Positions 54,516 through 64,000 are shown, counted from the first letter of the stretch. The stretch: DNA of 64,000 bases from MedAcidi-G1 sp002294285 (GCA_963999645.1 CAXEUY010000007.1:38423-102422), one strand, 5' to 3'. The notes: generated from the letters alone by a model not told the origin. A program made the numbers and translations.

Positions 54516-55747
54516 AAGATATAGAAAAAGTTGTACTTGCCTATTCAGGAGGTCTTGACACTTCCATAATTTTGAAATGGCTACAAGAAACCTATGACTG
54601 TGAAGTTGTGACGTTTACTGCCGATCTAGGTCAAGGGGAAGAACTTGAACCAGCACGTAGCAAAGCTGAAAGCATGGGAGTAAAAGAGATTTACATCGAG
54701 GACCTAAAGCAAGAGTTCGTCTCAGATTATGTATTCCCAATGTTTAGAGCAAATGCCATATATGAAGGAGAGTATCTTCTGGGAACCTCTATAGCACGAC
54801 CACTGATAGCAAAAAGACTAGTTGAGATAGCTGAAGAGACAGGAGCTGATGCTATAAGTCACGGGGCAACTGGAAAAGGTAACGATCAAGTTCGTTTCGA
54901 ACTTGGAGCGTATGCCCTAAACCCTGCCATAAAAATAATCGCGCCATGGAGAGAATGGGACCTTGGCTCGAGGAAAAGTCTTTTAGATTACGCCGAAAAG
55001 CATGGGATACCAGTTGAAATGAAAAGAGGCAGCGAATCTCCCTACTCGATGGACGCAAACCTTCTCCACATCTCTTATGAAGGTGGTCCATTGGAAAATC
55101 CGTGGAATGAGCCTTCGACAGAAATGTGGCGTTGGACTGTTAACCCGGAGCTAGCTCCTAACGAAGCTACCTATTTAGATTTGGAGTTTGAAAATGGAGA
55201 TGCAGTCGGGATAGATGGATCAAGAATGCTCCCTGCGGATCTCTTAGCAGAGCTCAATCGCATAGGTGGGATAAACGGAGTAGGTAGAACAGACATTGTA
55301 GAAAATCGTTATGTCGGCATGAAGTCGAGAGGGGCTTACGAGACTCCAGGAGGCACAATATTATTAAGAGCACACAGAGCCATCGAGTCAATAACTTTAG
55401 ATAGAGGGGTAGCTCATCTAAAAGATGAACTGATGCCTAAATATGCAGAACTTGTTTATAACGGTTATTGGTTCAGCCCTGAAAGAAAAATGCTTCAAGC
55501 CGCTATAGACCACTCACAAAGATGGGTTAATGGAAAAGTAAGATTGAAACTTTATAAAGGAAACGTCGAAGTAGTGGGACGAGAATCGGCGGATACTCTC
55601 TTCGATGAGGTAATAGCAACCTTTGAAGATGACTCAGGCGCTTATAACCAAGCAGATGCAGAGGGTTTCATAAAACTCAATGCCTTACGTTTACGTACCG
55701 AATCTTTAAGAGAGTCTAAACGTGGCGAAAAACAAGGAGATGGATAA
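54512..55747 (+). CDS. argG: Argininosuccinate synthase
   Basis: ATP-dependent joining of citrulline and aspartate. 411 residues. P-loop-like AYSGGLDTSIILKWL, FTADLGQG, YLLGTSIARPLIAKRL, SHGATGKGNDQVRFE, APWREWDL, and GIDGSRMLPADLL. Followed by argH with a one-base overlap (TAATG). Confidence 0.97.
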   Translation: MKDIEKVVLAYSGGLDTSIILKWLQETYDCEVVTFTADLGQGEELEPARSKAESMGVKEIYIEDLKQEFVSDYVFPMFRANAIYEGEYLLGTSIARPLIAKRLVEIAEETGADAISHGATGKGNDQVRFELGAYALNPAIKIIAPWREWDLGSRKSLLDYAEKHGIPVEMKRGSESPYSMDANLLHISYEGGPLENPWNEPSTEMWRWTVNPELAPNEATYLDLEFENGDAVGIDGSRMLPADLLAELNRIGGINGVGRTDIVENRYVGMKSRGAYETPGGTILLRAHRAIESITLDRGVAHLKDELMPKYAELVYNGYWFSPERKMLQAAIDHSQRWVNGKVRLKLYKGNVEVVGRESADTLFDEVIATFEDDSGAYNQADAEGFIKLNALRLRTESLRESKRGEKQGDG

Positions 55748-57129
55748 TGGGCACCTTGTGGGAAGGGAGAATGAGCGGAGAGACAGAAGAAGCTTTGCGA
55801 GCCTTAAATGACAGTCTCCAAATAGATAAAAGGCTTTACAAAGAGGACATCTCTGGTTCGGCTGCCCATGTTCAAATGCTGGTTTCTGTCGGTTTGATAG
55901 AAGAATCTGATGGTAAATCAATTCTTGAGGCACTCGAAGCGACAGAAGAAGAGATATCTTCTGGATCTTTTATTTTCCAAATTGAAGATGAAGATATACA
56001 CACAGCCATCGAAAGAAGAGTCACAGAAATCGCTGGTGAAGCCGGAGCTCGAATGCATACAGGTAGGAGCAGAAATGATCAAGTAGTCACAGATCTAAGA
56101 CTTTGGACTCTTAGAAGCTTGGAAGAGCTTGGGGCGTTAGTCATAGCTCTGCAAAAGTCATTAATTGATCAAGCTGAAAAAGCAGGAACCACATGCATGC
56201 CGGGGTATACGCACCTACAACAAGCTCAACCAATTCTTCTATCCCACCATTTACTTGCTCATGTCTGGGCTCTTGCAAGAGACTTTGACAGAATTATGGA
56301 AACTCGTTCGCGAACTGATGTCTCTCCATTGGGAGCAGGAGCTTTGGCTGGGTCATCTTTGCCGATAGACCCTGAGATGACTGCAAATTCTTTAGGTTTT
56401 TCAGACATTTTCAAAAATTCGCTTGATGCTGTTTCTGATAGAGACTTCGTTGCAGAAGCTATTTTTGTTAACTCATTACTAAGCGTTCACCTCTCTCGAA
56501 TTGGTGAAGAGCTAGTTCTCTGGTCTAGTGAAGAGTTTGGATTTGTGGAAATAGACGATGCTTATACGACAGGTTCGTCAATGCTTCCGCAAAAAAAGAA
56601 TCCAGATATAGCTGAGTTGGCAAGAGGAAAAGCAGGACGATTAATTGGAAATTTAACTGGATTGCTGACAGTTATGAAGGGACTGCCTTTGACTTACAAC
56701 AAAGACTTACAGGAAGACAAGGAACCCTTGTTCGACTCTTTCGACACTAACAGGTTAGTTTTAACGGCGTTGACTGGTCTTTTTGACTCTGTAACTTTCA
56801 ATGAACAGAAAATGACTCAAGCAGCCGACAAACCTTTCTCCACAGCAGTAGATCTTGCCGAATATCTGGTGCAGAAAGGCATGCCTTTTAGAGAGGCTCA
56901 CTCACTTATAGGAGCATTAGTAAAAATTTCGATAGAAAATCAAAAGGACTTCAGCAAAGTTGTTCTTGAGGACGATAATTTCGGGCCTGAAGTAGAGGAC
57001 TTTTTTAAGTCTGGAATGTCTATAAAGCGTCGTATTTCACCGGGTGGTTCGGGGCTAGATGCTGTAGAACTACAAAAGAAACAAATAAAAAAACAGTTGG
57101 AAATTCAAACTTCTATGCTCAGATCATGA
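55747..57129 (+). CDS. argH: Argininosuccinate lyase
   Basis: Releases arginine and fumarate. 460 residues. Start LWEGRMSGETEEALRALNDS fits the family; HTAIERRVTEIAG, HTGRSRNDQVVTDLR, GYTHLQQAQPILLSHHLL, the fumarase/lyase signature GSSMLPQKKNPDIAEL with the flexible catalytic loop, and PLTYNKDLQEDKEPLFD. Last arginine gene; the following thioesterase overlaps by four bases. Confidence 0.97.
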   Translation: MGTLWEGRMSGETEEALRALNDSLQIDKRLYKEDISGSAAHVQMLVSVGLIEESDGKSILEALEATEEEISSGSFIFQIEDEDIHTAIERRVTEIAGEAGARMHTGRSRNDQVVTDLRLWTLRSLEELGALVIALQKSLIDQAEKAGTTCMPGYTHLQQAQPILLSHHLLAHVWALARDFDRIMETRSRTDVSPLGAGALAGSSLPIDPEMTANSLGFSDIFKNSLDAVSDRDFVAEAIFVNSLLSVHLSRIGEELVLWSSEEFGFVEIDDAYTTGSSMLPQKKNPDIAELARGKAGRLIGNLTGLLTVMKGLPLTYNKDLQEDKEPLFDSFDTNRLVLTALTGLFDSVTFNEQKMTQAADKPFSTAVDLAEYLVQKGMPFREAHSLIGALVKISIENQKDFSKVVLEDDNFGPEVEDFFKSGMSIKRRISPGGSGLDAVELQKKQIKKQLEIQTSMLRS

Positions 57130-57521
57130 CCTACTCAATGGATATAAAGATCCGTTATGGAGAAGTTGATAGACAAGGGGTTGTTTTCAATGCGCACTAT
57201 TTGGCCTATCTAGATGATGTGGTTGACAGTTGGCTTCGAGAATTTGAAGGAGACTTTGAGTCACTAGGGTGGGACCTAATGCTTAAAAATGCCAATTTGG
57301 AATGGCACGGACCTGCAGGCATTGGAGAAGTTCTTAAGGTTGATGCTCATGTAAGCAGATGGGGGAATACTTCTTTCGATGTGTCTTTTGATGTCAAAGT
57401 CGAAGACAGGCTTGTTTTAACAGCAAAAATTGTTTACGTAGGCGTTAGAACTGGGACTACTGAAACTTTAGAAGCACCAGCGCAAATACGCGGGCACCTT
57501 TCAAGTGACACAGCTATTTAA
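57126..57521 (+). CDS. Hotdog-fold acyl-CoA thioesterase, YbgC/4HBT type
   Basis: 131 residues. The 4HBT active-site motif is IRYGEVDRQGVVFNAHYLAY (residues 8-27) with the catalytic Asp in place; then DVVDSWLREF and the conserved strand DVSFDVKVEDRLVLTAKIVYVGV. Substrate is unknown. It overlaps argH and the next gene, so it is transcribed with the arg operon although unrelated to arginine. Confidence 0.85.
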   Translation: MTYSMDIKIRYGEVDRQGVVFNAHYLAYLDDVVDSWLREFEGDFESLGWDLMLKNANLEWHGPAGIGEVLKVDAHVSRWGNTSFDVSFDVKVEDRLVLTAKIVYVGVRTGTTETLEAPAQIRGHLSSDTAI

Positions 57522-58074
57522 GTTAGAAGATCTTGAGAATATGACACCTGATGTCGTTAATGAAACAATAACTTCGTGCATAAATAGTGAATTCCACAAT
57601 GAATTTTTAGATTTTATTGAAAGTTTTCCAGATCATCTGCACAGGACGTGTGAAGTGGGGCACTTAACTGGCTCATCGCTGATGGTGCGAGAGAATGACC
57701 ATAAAGTCCTTCTTATGTTTCATACAAAATTACAAAGATGGCTTCAACCTGGAGGCCATGCAGATGGTGACCCTAATTTAGCCCGAGTAGCTCTAAGAGA
57801 AGCAGAAGAAGAAACCGGTATAAATGATTTGAAAATTTATCTACCTCCAATAGACCTTGATATTCATGTGGTAAATCCTCCTGGTGAAAAAGAACACAAA
57901 CACTTTGACGTTAGGTACCTAGTTTTAGCGCCCAGTGATTCTGAACCGGTAGGGAATCATGAATCACAAGATCTGCAATGGTTCGACAAGAGTGAACTTA
58001 GTTCAATGGGATTAGATCCAGGTCTTATGAGAATGCTCGCGGCAGGGTCAGAAATGTTGTCAAATTTTAGTTAG
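57505..58074 (+). CDS. Nudix hydrolase
   Basis: 189 residues. The Nudix box is GGHADGDPNLARVALREAEE ending in ETGI (residues about 90-113); Pro stands where the first Glu of the consensus is usual, as in other GGHADGD-type members, while REAEEETG is complete. N-terminal helical ~45 residues, then a domain binding a nucleoside-type substrate, unknown. GTG start overlaps the thioesterase by 17 bases; ATG at 57541 would shorten it by 12 residues. Ends six bases before a convergent gene. Confidence 0.85.
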   Translation: MTQLFKLEDLENMTPDVVNETITSCINSEFHNEFLDFIESFPDHLHRTCEVGHLTGSSLMVRENDHKVLLMFHTKLQRWLQPGGHADGDPNLARVALREAEEETGINDLKIYLPPIDLDIHVVNPPGEKEHKHFDVRYLVLAPSDSEPVGNHESQDLQWFDKSELSSMGLDPGLMRMLAAGSEMLSNFS

Positions 58075-58079
58075 AAGTA

Positions 58080-58607
58080 TCAGAAGTCCCCAGGATCCAG
58101 ACAAGAATCCAAATCGTTAACGCGCGCAAAGCCGTTCATTCTCTCCATGACACTTTTACCAGTATCCGTTGCAGTTAAGAGAGGTTCTACATCACCTAGT
58201 TCGTTGAGGCGGTCAACATGGTTTTTTCGATCTTCTAAGTAAATATCCCAATCAGAGAACCAACTACTAGTGTTGAACTTGTCTTTCTCTGAGCTAACTG
58301 ACAATTTGGTTAGCTCAGATTTCATCTTTTCGAGTATTCCTGTTCCATCTTCTAAAACTTGAGCTCGGTCTGATGGGTTTTCAGCTTTTGTGGCGGAAGG
58401 CAGCAAAGTCAGTTCATTTTTTGCCTGAAAGCATATTGCTTCAGCTTTTTGAATCCAGTTTTCATTCTCTATACGATCCGGATTTCCCGATGGGGCGAAA
58501 AAAAATGCGTAAACCCAAAGACCTATGATTCCAGCAACCATCGTTACCTTTAGAAGAATCGATGAAGTTGTAAAAAAATTCAAATTACTTAATGTATTTT
58601 TCGTCAA
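58080..58607 (-). CDS. Small membrane-anchored protein of unknown function
   Basis: 175 residues. A short cytosolic head, one membrane helix at about residues 17-37 (SILLKVTMVAGIIGLWVYAF), then an external, mostly helical, acidic domain with two Cys (residues about 59 and 169; AEAICFQAKNEL and LDSCLDPGDF) that could form a disulfide. I do not recognise a family. One base after the PBP gene on the same strand, so probably co-transcribed and perhaps related to cell-wall work. Confidence 0.6.
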   Translation of the reverse strand: MTKNTLSNLNFFTTSSILLKVTMVAGIIGLWVYAFFFAPSGNPDRIENENWIQKAEAICFQAKNELTLLPSATKAENPSDRAQVLEDGTGILEKMKSELTKLSVSSEKDKFNTSSWFSDWDIYLEDRKNHVDRLNELGDVEPLLTATDTGKSVMERMNGFARVNDLDSCLDPGDF

Positions 58608-58608
58608 G

Positions 58609-61230
58609 TTAAGGCGCCATTCGGAGAGAAATTACTGAACCTGAATCGACCATAGTGCCGGCATTGGGGTTTTGCGCCCAAATTATCTCAGGTGATTCGT
58701 TTTCATTTTCCGGATTTGGAATAAGAGAAATCTCATAACCGAGACCTAAAGAAGCCAGCAATGGTGACACCTCAACAAGAATTTCGCCGACGAGATCTGG
58801 AACTTTCGTTTTCGTCATCTCATCGGGTTGAACTGCTACTTCTACAAGAATTTTTGAAGAGGCAAGCAAGGAAGTTCCCGCCTCCGGAGACTGGCCTAGA
58901 ATTAGGCCAGGTTCGGTGTCAGAGTCATTTACCTCAATCACAGTCAAGGTCTGATTACCTAATCTATTTTCCTTAAGATTCAATTTTGCGTTTTCCAATG
59001 TCAGACCAACTAGTTCGGGCATGATCATGTCGCCCCTGTTCGGGACTGTAGTAGTTGATGAAGTGGGAGGAGTCGCGAAATTTTTTACGGGCAAATCCGT
59101 ATGGGCAGCGAGCATTACATCTTTCCATATCAGCGCTGGAAAGGTTCCCCCGTAAACCTTGCGCTCTGTAAGAGGCGGAACCATCGGGATCTGACCCTTC
59201 GGATACCCAACCCAGACCGCAGTAGCGACTTGCGGCGTATATCCGACGAAAAGCGCGTCAGCGTAATTTTGAGTTGTACCAGTTTTACCGGCTGCAGGCC
59301 TACCAATTTTGGCTCTGTGCCCAGTGCCTTCTGTTATCGTGCCTTCCAGAACCCAGGTCAGTTGGTCAACCAACTTCGAGTCCAAAGCACGTTCAAGTTC
59401 CCTGTCCCAATTCCATAAAGGAGTGCCATCCATCCGAGTAACACGAGTCACCATTGAAGGAGGACTGTAGACACCCCTGTTTGCAAAAGTGCTGTAAGCG
59501 CTAGCCATATCGAGCAAGGTGACGTTTGAAGTGCCGAGAACATTTGAATTAACCGGTTGTACAGGTGATTTAACCCCAAGGCGTCTAGCCAAATTCACAA
59601 CCCTTTCGGCTCCTAGTTGCATACTCAACTGGGCAAAAACCGTGTTGTAAGAACTTCTTGTAGCGCGAGTCAAGTCGACCATCGGAGGGTCTGGTAGAGG
59701 TGTTAGTTCAATTCCTTCAAGAGGTTCCCAACTCCAGCCTGGGACATCTTCAAGCATTTTTATGCGATAGTCGAAGAGAGAGTTTCTTGAGTATTCCCAT
59801 TGTCTGTTATTTATCCATTCATTTAGGTTCACATCAACAAATTCCGGGTCATCTTCTGGATCATCTCTGTATTCAATAGTTTCAATGTGCCCCTCGGGTA
59901 TTTCGATATGCCCTTCTCTTACCAAAAACTGGAACAGAGCCATAAGTCCTTTTTCAAATTTAGGTTCCGAAGCGTCATGTCCGTTTAGACCGCCACTGAC
60001 CCACCAAATCCGATTATCTCTGTCCGCGCCAGGAATGAAAAACTCTAGAACATTAGGAGCTGGATAGGTGGCGGTTATTTCCCAACCTGCTTCAAGAGCA
60101 GCGGCAAGTCCAATAGGTTTAAAAGAAGATCCGGCTTGTCGCCCGTTACCCATTGCGAGATTTACTTTCGCATCATCTTCTTCTGCGAAAAAATCTCTTC
60201 CGCCTACCATTGCTAGTATTTTTCCAGTTTGAGGGTCAATTACTACTACAGAGGCATCCGGAAGGTTCTCATCAGAAGGAAGATGGTTCTCTATAGATTC
60301 TTCAGCTGCCTTTTGGAGAGAAAGGTCTATAGTTGTTTCAATCCGAACGCCGCCTTCATATAGAAGCATTTCTCTTATAGATCGATTAGCTCCAAAAGCA
60401 GGGTTCTCTAAAAACCATTTTCTTACTTCTTCAACAAAATGTCCTGCAGGATATTCGGTTTCTAACCGAGGTTTGTACTCTTCCAATTTGGGCGGTGATT
60501 TTTTCGCTTCGTCACGTTCTTCTTCTGTTATAAATTTGTTTGCCAGCATTCGATCTAAAACAAGGTGACTTCTACGAAGACTTTGTGAGTAATTTCGGAA
60601 AGGATCATAACGACTTGGAGCTTTCAACAGGCCAGCAAGAAGCGCAGCTTCGTTAAGAGAAATTTGACTAACATCTTTGTTGAAATAAGTCTGAGATGCA
60701 GCCTTAATTCCATAAGCTCCGTGTCCAAAATATACGGTATTCAAATACTGCAAAAGAATAAAATCTTTGCCGTATTCATCCTCTAATCGTGTTGCATACC
60801 AAAGTTCTTCGAGTTTTCGACTAGCCGTCTGTTCGACATTTTCTATTATTGCCAATTTCACATACTGCTGTGTAATGGTCGAGCCTCCTTGGCTTATGCC
60901 ACCAGCCTCGAGATTTGAACGGGCGGCCCTTAAAATACCTTTGAGGTCGAAGCCGTCGTGCTCATAAAAACGCTCGTCTTCTATCGCTATCACAGCGTTT
61001 CTGGCTATCTCAGGAATTTCTTCTAAGCGTCTAGCGCTTGTTCGATTTTCTGGAGCTACCAAAGTCGTAATTAATGTTCCGTCTCCAGATAGAACGATCG
61101 AGGATTCAGCTTGTTCAGGAATATTTATATCGAACTCAAGAGTTTCATATGTATAACAACTTGTACAAAACACCGAAAAGGCAATAATGATTGAGATGAA
61201 ACACAGTCGTTTTGGTTTTCTCCTAGCCAT
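58609..61230 (-). CDS. Class A penicillin-binding protein with PASTA domains
   Basis: Peptidoglycan glycosyltransferase/transpeptidase, 873 residues. Membrane helix at 10-25; GT51 domain with catalytic EDERFYEHDGFD (84-95), GGSTITQQYVKL, RKLEELWYATRLE and NEAALLAGLLKAPSRY; transpeptidase motifs SSFK (368-371), SYN (527-529) and KTG (649-651); Thr-rich linker (720-730) and two PASTA repeats (about 736-800 and 808-872). The SxxK-SxN distance is 159 residues against about 60 in E. coli PBP1a/1b, a ~100-residue acidic, Trp-rich insertion near 413-515. Divergent from tyrS. Confidence 0.93.
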   Translation of the reverse strand: MARRKPKRLCFISIIIAFSVFCTSCYTYETLEFDINIPEQAESSIVLSGDGTLITTLVAPENRTSARRLEEIPEIARNAVIAIEDERFYEHDGFDLKGILRAARSNLEAGGISQGGSTITQQYVKLAIIENVEQTASRKLEELWYATRLEDEYGKDFILLQYLNTVYFGHGAYGIKAASQTYFNKDVSQISLNEAALLAGLLKAPSRYDPFRNYSQSLRRSHLVLDRMLANKFITEEERDEAKKSPPKLEEYKPRLETEYPAGHFVEEVRKWFLENPAFGANRSIREMLLYEGGVRIETTIDLSLQKAAEESIENHLPSDENLPDASVVVIDPQTGKILAMVGGRDFFAEEDDAKVNLAMGNGRQAGSSFKPIGLAAALEAGWEITATYPAPNVLEFFIPGADRDNRIWWVSGGLNGHDASEPKFEKGLMALFQFLVREGHIEIPEGHIETIEYRDDPEDDPEFVDVNLNEWINNRQWEYSRNSLFDYRIKMLEDVPGWSWEPLEGIELTPLPDPPMVDLTRATRSSYNTVFAQLSMQLGAERVVNLARRLGVKSPVQPVNSNVLGTSNVTLLDMASAYSTFANRGVYSPPSMVTRVTRMDGTPLWNWDRELERALDSKLVDQLTWVLEGTITEGTGHRAKIGRPAAGKTGTTQNYADALFVGYTPQVATAVWVGYPKGQIPMVPPLTERKVYGGTFPALIWKDVMLAAHTDLPVKNFATPPTSSTTTVPNRGDMIMPELVGLTLENAKLNLKENRLGNQTLTVIEVNDSDTEPGLILGQSPEAGTSLLASSKILVEVAVQPDEMTKTKVPDLVGEILVEVSPLLASLGLGYEISLIPNPENENESPEIIWAQNPNAGTMVDSGSVISLRMAP

Positions 61231-61325
61231 ATAAACAGTTTGACCTGCCTAGAAGGCAAATTGGTGGCAGGTGCAAGGAACTTTTATTGATACTTAATTT
61301 AAAATTGCCGCCTTTCAGTCCGTTA

Positions 61326-62645
61326 ATGTTCCATACTGGTCTAGTGGGTAATACTGAAAAACAAGGAATTCTTGAAGATCTAATTGCACGAGGACTCTTT
61401 CAAGACAGCACTGATAAAGAGCAAATGCAAAAAAGACTTGCTGATAGTCCAATAACTCTCTATTGCGGTTTTGATCCGACAGCCGACAGTCTTCATCTCG
61501 GTCATCTTGTACCTTTGTTAACTCTAAGACGCTTCCAAGATGCAGGGCATCGACCAATTGCATTAGCTGGAGGGGCTACTGGAATGGTAGGCGACCCTAG
61601 CGGCAGGTCAGAAGAAAGAAATTTATTAGATCAAAATGAGTTGAGTTCAAATGTTGCTGCGGTAGCCGCACAGTTAAAGTCATTTCTAAGATTCGATGCA
61701 GAGTCAAAGAAAGACGGTACAGCAGCTTTACTGGTAGACAATCGGGAGTGGACTGTTGAAGTCAATATCCTGGACTTTTTACGTGACGTCGGAAAACACG
61801 TCACAGTGGGCACAATGCTTGCGAAAGAATCAGTGAAAGCACGTTTATCGAGTGATCAGGGGCTCTCATTCACAGAGTTCAGCTACATGCTTCTTCAGGC
61901 AAATGACTTCTTTGAATTGCATGAAAATTATGGATGTGAGATGCAGATTGGTGGTTCGGACCAATGGGGCAATATAACCGCTGGTATTGACATGATAAGA
62001 AGACGCAGTTCTTCGACCGCCTATGGTTTAACGGTTCCTCTAGTGACAAGATCAGATGGAGCAAAATTTGGTAAAACAGCTGAAGGTACCGTGTGGCTTG
62101 ACCCGAAACGAACCTTGCCCTATGAGTTGCATCAATATTTGATAAATATCGATGATAGAGATGTTGAGAAACTTCTTCTACAGCTCACTCTTGTCTCAGT
62201 CCAAGAGATTTCTGAATTAATGAACGAACATCTCAAATCCCCTGAAGAACGAATCGCACAGCAACGACTGGCGACTGAAGTTTGCCGGTTGGTTCACGGT
62301 GATGCAGAAGCGGAACAAGCGGTATTGGCAACCCGAGGTCTTTTTGGAAACGATTCAGATTTAGAGAACTCTCTCGAAAGCTTAAGAGGCGCAATTCCTG
62401 AAACAGAAGTACAGGTTTCTGAATTAAAAAAAGGAAATGAATCTCTTATAGACGTTTTGGTTCTAAGCGGGCTATGCAGCTCTAGAGGTGATGCGAGAAG
62501 AACAATTTCAGCAGGAGGCATCTCAGTAAATGGCGCCAGACAGTCAAATGATGCTGTTTCTCTACCTAAAGAAGTTCTTGTAGATGCCGAATATGTCTTG
62601 ATCCAAAAGGGTAAGAAGAATCGTCATTTGCTGGTAATGGTCTAA
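61326..62645 (+). CDS. tyrS: Tyrosine-tRNA ligase
   Basis: Class I synthetase. 439 residues from ATG 61326. LYCGFDPTADSLHLGHLVPL with the HIGH-type HLGH, GGATGMVGDPSGRSEER, YMLLQANDFFELH, QIGGSDQWGNITAGID, the KMSKS-type KFGKTAEG, and a C-terminal S4 domain (SSRGDARRTISAGGISVNG). The start is uncertain: TTG 61287 gives 452 residues, GTG 61344 gives 433 and best fits the family N-terminus (GILEDLIARGL), with CATACT at -12 to -7. It precedes the rRNA operon. Confidence 0.94.
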   Translation: MFHTGLVGNTEKQGILEDLIARGLFQDSTDKEQMQKRLADSPITLYCGFDPTADSLHLGHLVPLLTLRRFQDAGHRPIALAGGATGMVGDPSGRSEERNLLDQNELSSNVAAVAAQLKSFLRFDAESKKDGTAALLVDNREWTVEVNILDFLRDVGKHVTVGTMLAKESVKARLSSDQGLSFTEFSYMLLQANDFFELHENYGCEMQIGGSDQWGNITAGIDMIRRRSSSTAYGLTVPLVTRSDGAKFGKTAEGTVWLDPKRTLPYELHQYLINIDDRDVEKLLLQLTLVSVQEISELMNEHLKSPEERIAQQRLATEVCRLVHGDAEAEQAVLATRGLFGNDSDLENSLESLRGAIPETEVQVSELKKGNESLIDVLVLSGLCSSRGDARRTISAGGISVNGARQSNDAVSLPKEVLVDAEYVLIQKGKKNRHLLVMV

Positions 62646-63123
62646 ATAGTAATTATTTCAACTAATCCGTTTAATAAGTTGGGTCAGCACTCTATAGCGG
62701 ATAGCGTTTTTCTGCCCGCTAGTTCTTGATCTTTGCATCGAGCGCGCTTAACGTGGGCGGGTTGCTCTGTTTTAAGCGGGAGCTTTGATTAGGAGCAACT
62801 CAGGGCATAAATAGTTAGAACTTAAGTTTTTACTATCTGCCAGATGACTTACGGTCATCAGGTGCTCCTTGAAAACGGGATAGAGGACGAATTAAAGCCA
62901 GTGCGGGTCGTCCAAAAAGCGATCGCGAGTCGCCTTGGACGAACCTAAACAATTCAATGAAATAAATAGCACTGACGGACAACGGTGTTTGACTAAGTCA
63001 GACACCTTGTACCTGTGCCTGACCGATCGGGATTGGTGTCCCTTTCGGTTACAAACTCGCAGGTGTCGCTTCGGTGGCATCGCACCATGATTTCAAAGTT
63101 TCGTTTATGACGAGACTGAGATT
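62646..63123 (+). other. rRNA operon leader (no gene)
   Basis: 478 bases between tyrS and 16S rRNA without a plausible coding region. It contains a 7-bp inverted repeat GTTGCTC (62761-62767)/GAGCAAC (62793-62799), a boxB-boxA pair (62840-62876), a long hairpin (62906-62945), and a 10-bp hairpin GGTGTTTGAC/GTCAGACACC (62984-63006, loop TAA). The rrn promoter must be in the first ~190 bases; TTGATT (62785-62790) with TAAATA (62808-62813), 17-base spacer, is the best but weak candidate. The later part probably supplies the 5' strand of the 16S processing stem. Confidence 0.65.
62840..62876 (+). promoter_or_regulatory. boxB hairpin and boxA antitermination site
   Basis: boxB-like hairpin: GATGAC (62843-62848), loop TTACG, GTCATC (62854-62859), extended by two outer C-G pairs across an A-A mismatch. 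One base later boxA-like TGCTCCTTGAAAAC (62863-62876), close to the TGCTCTTTGAAAAC-type boxA of Gram-positive rRNA leaders. Order and spacing fit an rRNA antiterminator recruited by NusB (20375-20785) and S10. Confidence 0.7.

Positions 63124-64000
<877 letters not shown>

Noticed and set aside
57505..58074. Nudix box with Pro in place of the first Glu as a dead enzyme
   Set aside because: The catalytic REAEEETG part is complete and the GGHADGD variant appears to be a normal subfamily form.
58609..61230. PBP as a lipoprotein (FCTSC near residue 25)
   Set aside because: Position -3 is Cys rather than Leu/Val/Ile and class A PBPs are normally anchored by an uncleaved helix; a membrane anchor is simpler.

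Overview
The window is a dense, almost entirely forward-strand run of housekeeping genes from an AT-rich (about 40% G+C by eye) actinobacterium. Evidence for the phylum: a gene for the actinobacterial integration host factor mIHF between pyrF and gmk, a Walker-A-less PriA, a DUF1844-type gene upstream of infC, a DUF6167-like gene between rarA and alaS, the argCJBDFRGH order, and a PASTA-bearing class A PBP. The partial 16S rRNA at the right edge also looks actinobacterial and is compatible with an Acidimicrobiia-like lineage. Very short intergenic gaps, many stop/start overlaps and the AT bias suggest a streamlined, possibly marine, free-living cell; this placement is inference.

Layout: 1-1.5 kb queA (partial) and tgt (queuosine in tRNA); 1.6-4.5 kb yajC-secD-secF (protein export); 4.5-9.8 kb rel, hisS, aspS; 9.8-15.7 kb rarA, a small membrane protein, alaS, ruvX, mltG; 15.8-20.8 kb aroE, aroK, aroB, aroQ, an M24 peptidase, efp, nusB; 20.8-29.9 kb a complete UMP operon pyrR-pyrB-pyrC-carA-carB-pyrD-pyrF behind a PyrR-binding leader; 29.9-38.1 kb mihF, gmk, rpoZ, coaBC, metK, priA, def, fmt, rsmB; 38.1-41.9 kb a reverse dienelactone-hydrolase gene, moaB-like, ribD, hisG and a reverse DUF1844 gene; 42-44.3 kb infC-rpmI-rplT and a SpoU methyltransferase; 44.3-47.7 kb pheS-pheT; 47.8-48.8 kb a quinone-reductase-like gene; 48.8-57.1 kb the complete arginine operon argCJBDFRGH; 57.1-58.1 kb a thioesterase and a Nudix gene; 58.1-61.2 kb reverse-strand PBP1 and a small membrane protein; 61.3-62.6 kb tyrS; 62.65-63.12 kb a structured rRNA leader with boxB/boxA; 63.12-64 kb the first ~880 nt of 16S rRNA.

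The genes join translation (four complete aminoacyl-tRNA synthetase systems plus tyrS, EF-P, IF3, L35, L20, deformylase, formyltransferase), nucleotide and arginine synthesis (carAB supplies carbamoyl phosphate to both pyrB and argF), the shikimate pathway and envelope growth. No mobile element, CRISPR array, phage, defence system or tRNA gene was found. I found no obviously new multi-gene system. The most interesting signals are regulatory or structural: a pyrR gene whose first codons contain an intrinsic terminator immediately after a PyrR-binding hairpin; a promoter with tandem ARG-box-like repeats at argC; -10 hexamers at exactly -12 to -7 from several start codons that lack a Shine-Dalgarno sequence (leaderless transcripts); a Tgt lacking all three zinc cysteines; a roughly 100-residue insertion in a PBP transpeptidase domain; and an infC start that must be non-canonical.
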